From positions 26,685 to 90,684 of the forward strand of contig JADLAK010000018.1 of assembly GCA_020848275.1 (NCBI GenBank): 64,000 nt of DNA, written 5' to 3'. The DNA is from Planctomycetota bacterium. Lineage in GTDB: Bacteria; Planctomycetota; UBA8742; UBA2392. The notes under the pieces are model-generated. The model was not told where the DNA came from and did no database searches. It saw nothing but the letters and a program-made list of their open reading frames with translations. This document shows positions 59,457-64,000 of the stretch, piece by piece (positions within the stretch are counted from its first letter, which is position 1; the number at the start of each line of letters is the position of its first letter). A program made the position numbers and the translations under genes.

Positions 59457-59719
59457 CCGGCAGCCTTGCGAGCCGTGGTCGTTTTCTTGCGCTGAGTTCG
59501 CTCTTTGGCCCACTTACGTTTGATTTCGTCCCAGGAAACGCGGTCTTCAGGGTGCGCGTCGGCATAAGCGACACGGCGATCGAGCTCCGCTTTCAACTCA
59601 TCCATGGTTCTGCCGCGCGGTCTGGCGACCATTTCCTGTAATACCGAGATCAGGGCGAGCAGGGCACCCTGATCCAATTTCCTGGCTTGCTCAACAATGG
59701 TTTTCTGGGTTTTGGTCAT
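59453..59719 (-). CDS. Addiction-module antitoxin partner of the ParE-type toxin
   Basis: The 88-aa product starts at ATG 59719. It has an N-terminal helix pair (MTKTQKTIVEQARKLDQGALLALISVLQEM). A tail (ELDRRVAYADAHPEDRVSWDEIKRKWAKE) is typical of short antitoxins that mask RelE/ParE. It precedes the toxin with ATGA overlap and itself overlaps the zinc-ribbon gene by four bases. The track ORF extends 60 codons upstream in another gene's shadow. Confidence 0.85.
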   Translation of the reverse strand: MTKTQKTIVEQARKLDQGALLALISVLQEMVARPRGRTMDELKAELDRRVAYADAHPEDRVSWDEIKRKWAKERTQRKKTTTARKAAG

Positions 59720-59994
59720 GGTTTCACCAACCACAGGATAACAATGGCCACGGCGGTGAGCAGGACGATCACGCCAAGCCGGACCGCGAGCCGAATGACG
59801 CCGGAGGGCTTTTCCGCCGAAGCGGGGATTTCGTGGCAAAACTGGAACGCCGGGCCGTTGAAATTCAAGCCGCAACGTTCGCACTTGCTGGCAAACCAAT
59901 CAACCAGACCCTTGCAGCGTGTACAGATAACTTGGCCGAACGCCTGCGCCCGCTCACGAAACTTCTCCAGGTCGTGAATGGGCGCGTCAGCCAT
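59716..59994 (-). CDS. Small zinc-ribbon membrane protein
   Basis: The 92-aa product has CTRCKGLVDWFASKCERCG, a CxxC...CxxC zinc ribbon, and a C-terminal transmembrane helix (LGVIVLLTAVAIVILWLV). The N-terminus is cytoplasmic in the simplest model. ATG 59994 overlaps the RidA stop by one base, and its stop overlaps the antitoxin ATG by four bases. The layout suggests translational coupling of RidA, zinc ribbon, antitoxin and toxin. Function unknown. Confidence 0.75.
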   Translation of the reverse strand: MADAPIHDLEKFRERAQAFGQVICTRCKGLVDWFASKCERCGLNFNGPAFQFCHEIPASAEKPSGVIRLAVRLGVIVLLTAVAIVILWLVKP

Positions 59995-60383
59995 TAGGTC
60001 GGGATTTCGGCGATGGCTTCGATCTCTACCAGCATGCTCGGGATCGCCAGGCCCGCGACGGCGACGGTGCTGCGCGTGGGCATCGGCTGCTTGAAGAACT
60101 GCTTGTAGACCTCGTTCATCGTCGCGTAGTGGCGCATGTCGGTGAGAAAGATCGTCACCTTGACCACGCGTTCCATGTTCGTGCCCGCGGCCTCGCACAC
60201 CGAGCGAACGTTGGTCAGCGTCTGCTTCATCTGGTCGCGAAAATCGCCCGCGATGATGTCGCGCGTGCCGGGTTTCATCGCCACCTGGCCCGAAATGAAC
60301 AGCAGGTTGCCCACCACCCGCCCCTGGCTCAGGATGGTCGGAAAGTTCGGCGCTTCGGCTGAGTCGATGACGCGCGATTCCAT
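59994..60383 (-). CDS. RidA family protein
   Basis: The 129-aa product starts MESRVIDSAEAPNFPTILSQGRVVGNLLFISGQVA. It contains the RidA core (FRDQMKQTLTNVRSVCEAAG, VVKVTIFLTDMRHYATMNEVY) and ends VEIEAIAEIPT with the P-x-R-S-T-V-A-V segment near residue 105. RidA hydrolyses reactive enamine/imine intermediates from PLP enzymes. It is the first gene of a four-gene minus-strand string. Confidence 0.92.
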   Translation of the reverse strand: MESRVIDSAEAPNFPTILSQGRVVGNLLFISGQVAMKPGTRDIIAGDFRDQMKQTLTNVRSVCEAAGTNMERVVKVTIFLTDMRHYATMNEVYKQFFKQPMPTRSTVAVAGLAIPSMLVEIEAIAEIPT

Positions 60384-60507
60384 AGTTGCCCCCTTTTTCC
60401 GTGTCCAATGGCAATTTAGCAGCGCCCGCCGCCGCGTCCACGGGTTGACAGGGCCCCACCGTCGCGTTACTTGTATCGGCTCAAATTGCGGTGGTTGAGG
60501 AGATTCA

Positions 60508-61071
60508 ATGATCAAGGCAACTGAACTTCGCGTCGGCAAGGTGATCGTGCTCGAGGGCAAGCTCATCCGCATCACCAATTTCGAACACATCACGCCCGGA
60601 AACTGGCGCGGCATCGTCCAGATCAAGTTCAAGGACGTGATGACCGGCGTCGGCTCGCAGAAGCGCATCAACCCCGACGACAAGTTCGAGGAAGCCTACC
60701 TCGAGACCAAGCCCATGCAGTTCCTCTACAAGCAGGGCGAAAACTTCGTGTTCATGGACAACGAAACCTTCGAGCAGCCGGAACTTGCGGCCGACGTCGT
60801 GGGTGAAGCCGCCAAGTACCTCAAGGAGAACGACGAGGTCAAGATCTGCTTCTTCGAGGGCAAAGTGGTTTCGTTGGAACTTCCCGCCGCCGTGGTGTTG
60901 ACGATCAAATACACCGAACCCGGTGCGCGCGGCAACACCGTCAGCAACGTGTTCAAGGACGCCGAGCTTGAGACCGGCATGAAGATCAAGGTGCCCAACC
61001 ACATCAACATCGGCGACAAGGTGAAGGTCGACACCCGCACCGGCGAGTTCCAGGAACGAGTAAACAGTTAG
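60508..61071 (+). CDS. efp: Translation elongation factor P
   Basis: The 187-aa product has the three EF-P beta-barrel domains: KOW-like N-terminal (MIKATELRVGKVIVLEGKLI), central (QFLYKQGENFVFMD) and C-terminal OB (PNHINIGDKVKVDTRTGEF). It relieves ribosome stalling at polyproline. The loop tip that normally holds the modified Lys or Arg reads TPGNWRG, with Asn32 at the tip position, so the usual lysyl or rhamnosyl modification is impossible there. It starts with GAGGAG upstream. Confidence 0.94.
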   Translation: MIKATELRVGKVIVLEGKLIRITNFEHITPGNWRGIVQIKFKDVMTGVGSQKRINPDDKFEEAYLETKPMQFLYKQGENFVFMDNETFEQPELAADVVGEAAKYLKENDEVKICFFEGKVVSLELPAAVVLTIKYTEPGARGNTVSNVFKDAELETGMKIKVPNHINIGDKVKVDTRTGEFQERVNS

Positions 61072-61080
61072 CCGCCGTTT

Positions 61081-61195
61081 GTGGCTGCGATTTCCTGATC
61101 GCAGCTTTGCCCTTGTTTGCCCAGTCAAGTGACACGCGTGGCGAGCCCTATGGCTCGCCACTGCTGCGGTTGGAAACCGCAGCCACGTTCGGGCG
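61081..61195. repeat. Composite GTGGCTGCG-type palindrome in the efp-MFS gap
   Basis: GTGGCTGCGATTTCCTGATC then GCAG opens the element. An internal perfect hairpin GTGGCGAGCC/GGCTCGCCAC is centred near 61150. The far arm CTGCGGTTGGAAACCGCAGC then CAC closes it. The remaining gap to 61268 is an undistinguished stretch that should hold the MFS promoter. Confidence 0.7.
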
Positions 61196-61268
61196 GGGCT
61201 GTATTTTTGCCCGCCTGGACCTAATCTACACCGGCCTTACTTAGTGACGGCGCTCACGCGCCAAACCA

Positions 61269-62699
61269 ATGCAGACGCCAGGACTTTTGCCGCCGCAACC
61301 CGTAGCTTCCAGTGACCGACTAAGAATCGTTACTGACGAAGCGCCGCCGAAAAAGCGGCCGAGTGGTGTGCTGGGCGCCGGAACGCGGCCGCTGAGCGAG
61401 GCGATCGAGCGCCGCACGCTGCGCTTTGCGCTGGCGGGTTCGATCTGCGAGGGCTTGTTCAATGGCCTGTGCAGCATGAGCGCCTACGTGGCCATCACGG
61501 CCATGGGCGACTGGAAGAAATCCGAAGGCCTGATCACCTCGCTGATGGGCATGATCCCGTCGGTTCTGATGGTGCTGGCTGTCGTCTATGGCAGCTCCGG
61601 GCGCATGCGCAAGGGCACGCGGCTGTTCATGGCAACTGCGTTTTTGGGCCGCATGATCATCGGCGCAGTAGCACTGGTGGCCAACCCGTACATTTTCGTT
61701 GCGGTGGTTACGATCCAGGCGCTGGTGGGCGCCGGCCTGTCGCCGGCCTTCAACCAGATTTGGGGCGCGAATTATTCGACCAGGACGCGCACCAAGTTTT
61801 TCGCGATCAACAGTGTGGTGGGCTGGTGCTGCACGATGTTCGGCGCGCTTGCGGCGGGCCTGATTCTCGACGCCAACGACGGCGCCAATTACGTCTACCT
61901 GTACCCCGCGGCAGGTGTGATCGGCTGCCTGGGCATGGTGTTTTTCTCGCGCATTCGCGTGCGCTACGTGACATCAGGGGGAAACTCGCGCCAGAAAGCG
62001 CCGCCGTTCTGGTCGCGCTTCTCGCTGGCGATCACGCAAACGCGTGCGCTGCTCAAACGCGACCCGGATTTCCGTCTCTACGAGACCGGGTTTTTCCTCT
62101 ATGGCGTGGCGTTCATGATGATGCAACCGGTGATCCCGTTGCTTTACAAACACGACCTTGCCGCCAAGTACAACGAGTTTGGCATCGCCAACGTGCTCAT
62201 CGTGCACCTGGTGCTGATGCTGACGGCGCCGATTGTGACACGCGCTCTGGCGGGCAAACGCGTGACGGTCGTGACGCGCATGGCCTTTCTCATCCTGACG
62301 ACGTGGCCGGGGTTGTTGATGCTGGCGGGGTGGCTCCACAGCATCGAAATCGCGTACCTTGCCTGCGTGGTGCACGGCGCGGGCATGACGTTCATCCACT
62401 TCGTCTGGAATCTGGGCCCGGTGCAGTTCGCCAAGGGCCAGAGCCCGATGCCGTATACCTCGACGCACGCGGCGCTGGTGGGCGCGCGCGCCAGCATTGG
62501 CTATCCCATCAGTTTCCTGCTCATCATGTTGTTTCCCGACCAGTGGCTGCCGATCTGCGCCCTGGGCACTTGCTGCCTGGTTGCGGCGATTGTGCTGATG
62601 ACGGTGCTGGACCGCCGCCTGCGCAACCGCATGCCGCCGCCACCCGTGGAACGCGACGTCACGATGACGATGTCGCCGATTCAACGGCGTGCGGCGTAG
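61269..62699 (+). CDS. Major facilitator superfamily transporter
   Basis: The 476-aa product has a cytoplasmic N-terminal ~55 residues. About 12 transmembrane segments follow, starting LRFALAGSICEGLFNGLCSMSAYVA and with a characteristic cytoplasmic loop GSSGRMRKGTRLF between TM2 and TM3 (MFS A-motif-like). A central loop of about 30 residues contains RALLKRDPDFRLYETG. Substrate unknown; no linked pathway gene points to it. The C-terminal ~30 residues are cytoplasmic. Confidence 0.88.
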   Translation: MQTPGLLPPQPVASSDRLRIVTDEAPPKKRPSGVLGAGTRPLSEAIERRTLRFALAGSICEGLFNGLCSMSAYVAITAMGDWKKSEGLITSLMGMIPSVLMVLAVVYGSSGRMRKGTRLFMATAFLGRMIIGAVALVANPYIFVAVVTIQALVGAGLSPAFNQIWGANYSTRTRTKFFAINSVVGWCCTMFGALAAGLILDANDGANYVYLYPAAGVIGCLGMVFFSRIRVRYVTSGGNSRQKAPPFWSRFSLAITQTRALLKRDPDFRLYETGFFLYGVAFMMMQPVIPLLYKHDLAAKYNEFGIANVLIVHLVLMLTAPIVTRALAGKRVTVVTRMAFLILTTWPGLLMLAGWLHSIEIAYLACVVHGAGMTFIHFVWNLGPVQFAKGQSPMPYTSTHAALVGARASIGYPISFLLIMLFPDQWLPICALGTCCLVAAIVLMTVLDRRLRNRMPPPPVERDVTMTMSPIQRRAA

Positions 62700-62810
62700 T
62701 CGTTTATCAGTTGCCAGTTCTCGGTAGCCAGCAGTCGGCAAAAAACAACCCGCGTTCCAGGTGGGGCTTTTGCTGACAACCGACAACTGAACACTGATAA
62801 CTGGCTACTT
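62700..62810. repeat. Intergenic word palindrome, family 1, second copy
   Basis: The left arm holds TTATCAGTTGCCAGTTCTCGG and the right arm ACAACCGACAACTGAACACTG followed by ATAACTGGC, variants of the family 1 word seen at 1589. The right arm runs into the stop codon of the minus-strand lipoprotein gene. It lies between convergent genes. Confidence 0.7.
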
Positions 62811-63701
62811 CTTTTCTTTGTTGTACTTGTCCAGGCGCTCGAGGTAGATCGCGCCCCACGGATCGTCGTCGCCGATTTCGAACTCGCTCCAGTCCTTATG
62901 CGCGGCGTCGAGTTTGCGCTGGTCGGCGGGCGACAGCACGCGTGAAATTGCTTCACGGTTCTGCTTCTTGAGGTCTTCCACGGCCTTGACGTAACTGCGG
63001 CCCTGCGGGTCGCCGGGCACTTTCTCGCTCGAGAGCTCCAACAGCAGCTTGCCGAAGCGTTCGTCGGCGCCCTGTTCCTTGGCGCCGATGCGAATCAGCG
63101 TATCGATGACTTCCTCGGCGGGAACGCGGCCGTTGTGCATCGGGATTTCCAGCAATTCGAGCATGTCTTTCTTGGTCTTCTTGACCTCGTCGCGGATCGC
63201 CGCCTTTTCGGCGTTGCTGATGTTCAGCCGCTCCATTGCGTCGGCAAAATTCTTGGTCGGTGTGGCGGATTCCTGCTGTTCGGCGAGCTTCTTGTCCACA
63301 ATCGCGGAGATTGTCTTTTCATCGACGGCCGCGGGTTTCATCTCGGCCTTCGTCGCGGTTTCCTCCTTGATGCGCTCGACGCGGGTTTCGACCTCGGCGA
63401 GGCGCTTTTCCAGCCCCGCTTCGACCGGTTTGCCGGTTGCGCGCAGTTCGACGACATCTTTGCGCAGCGCCGCAATGTCTGCGCCGCTGTATCCACGCTC
63501 GAGTGCATCGAGCTTGTCTTCCAGCGCCTTAAGGCGTTGGGCGGCGTAGCCCTGCTGGCGCTCGGCGTCCGCGCGGGCGTCCTCAAGGGCGCCGCGCGTT
63601 GACGCGAGGTCGTCCTGCAGCGCGCGGATATCGGCGCCATGGTCTTTGCAGCCTGACAGCGCCAGCAACGCAACGGCGGCTAACGCAAGCATGATTCGCA
63701 T
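62805..63701 (-). CDS. Coiled-coil lipoprotein of unknown function
   Basis: The 298-aa product starts MRIMLALAAVALLALSGC with a lipobox (LSGC) at 63701. The mature part is a long coiled coil (about 20-130; IRALQDDLASTRGALEDARADAERQ). A helical, acidic domain follows (about 140-298) with SPADQRKLDAAHKDWSEFE. It is probably anchored to the outer membrane and extends into the periplasm. The track ORF adds 91 codons of repeat shadow. No family recognised. Confidence 0.75.
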   Translation of the reverse strand: MRIMLALAAVALLALSGCKDHGADIRALQDDLASTRGALEDARADAERQQGYAAQRLKALEDKLDALERGYSGADIAALRKDVVELRATGKPVEAGLEKRLAEVETRVERIKEETATKAEMKPAAVDEKTISAIVDKKLAEQQESATPTKNFADAMERLNISNAEKAAIRDEVKKTKKDMLELLEIPMHNGRVPAEEVIDTLIRIGAKEQGADERFGKLLLELSSEKVPGDPQGRSYVKAVEDLKKQNREAISRVLSPADQRKLDAAHKDWSEFEIGDDDPWGAIYLERLDKYNKEKK

Positions 63702-64000
63702 AGGGTCTCCCTCAGAGCATTTTCGGACTTGCTGTAGCGGATTCTGCTTGCAGCGGGCGTCGCATCTCGGCGTCGGCCTCGCTGAGCGTGGCCCATAGAG
63801 CATTTTCAAGATTACCATGCCGGTTTCTGCTTGCGGCGAGGCGACGTTCGGAGCGTGCCGGAAAAGCGCCAGTGGCGCTTTTCCGGTGGGCATCTCTGCG
63901 TCGCGCTCGCTCAGCGTGGCTTCCAGCCACGCCGTCGCTCGCGCTTCTTGATCTGCTCGCTCGGCGCAGCGCATAAACTCGGCACACTAACCTTGAAAAA
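63702..64000. repeat. Direct-repeat units at the right end of the window
   Basis: AGAGCATTTTC opens two units about 80 bases apart (63714 and 63798). Each continues with a variant of TTCTGCTTGC and then CTCGCTGAGCGTGGC or CTCGCTCAGCGTGGC. A perfect hairpin GGAAAAGCGCC/GGCGCTTTTCC with two central bases lies near 63858-63881, inside the second unit. The stretch also has GCGTCGCGCTCGCTC. No gene is supported; the listed short ORFs here are repeat shadows. Confidence 0.6.

Overview
The window is a 64 kb, GC-rich, densely coded bacterial chromosome segment with no rRNA, tRNA, CRISPR array or prophage block that I can see. The gene mix suggests a Gram-negative PVC-type lineage, most likely Planctomycetota: large secreted proteins with a GEVED domain and a Cys-Ser C-terminal sorting tail, a sulfatase-modifying-factor (FGE-type) protein, FHA-GAF regulators, a rhomboid pseudoprotease with a C-terminal DUF6576-like tail, a PilC/GspF platform protein, and many small toxin-antitoxin pairs and dispersed repeats. 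This assignment is inferred from family content, not from a phylogenetic marker search.

Layout. 1-12.3 kb: an alpha/beta-hydrolase-like protein, a coiled-coil membrane protein, an orphan RusA-like resolvase, an FGE-like protein, PilC/GspF, a PTS IIA protein, purine nucleoside phosphorylase, a DUF167 protein, an exported protein, a sigma-54 activator with an FHA domain, and APS kinase. 12.3-25 kb: toxin-antitoxin remnants, pirin, three secreted proteins (two with a shared Cys-Ser sorting tail), a HigBA-type pair, a CtpA-type protease and a pseudo-rhomboid. 25-34 kb: an FHA-GAF-HD-GYP protein, Ku, recA and alaS. 34-50 kb: the fatty-acid cluster rpmF-plsX-fabH-fabD-fabG ... acpP-fabF. It is split by about 10 kb that holds a near-complete propionyl-CoA to methylmalonyl-CoA module: carboxyltransferase, biotin carboxylase, biotin carrier, mutase large subunit and epimerase. 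50-64 kb: dapF, a site-2-type protease, scpA, three DoxX paralogues, an aspartase/fumarase, a ParDE-type module, RidA, EF-P and an MFS transporter.

The most striking object is alaS. A complete REP-associated tyrosine transposase (RAYT, HUH/Y1 family), bounded by REP-type hairpins, sits in frame inside alanyl-tRNA synthetase. It adds exactly 251 codons between the two halves of the editing-domain zinc site (HxxxH and CxxxH) and no stop codon is introduced. The host reading frame continues into the full C-terminal domain. REP-like hairpins of the same type also occur at two other intergenic sites.

Two further distributed systems stand out. First, at least 14 intergenic sites carry long imperfect palindromes whose arms are tandem variations of a short word; each family has its own word, and two families are nested at one site. 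Second, three copies of a two-gene cassette (a ~120-aa DUF6941-like protein plus a small protein with a Lys/Arg-rich C-terminus) each begin within 10 bases of the stop codon of an unrelated housekeeping gene and have visibly lower GC than their neighbours.
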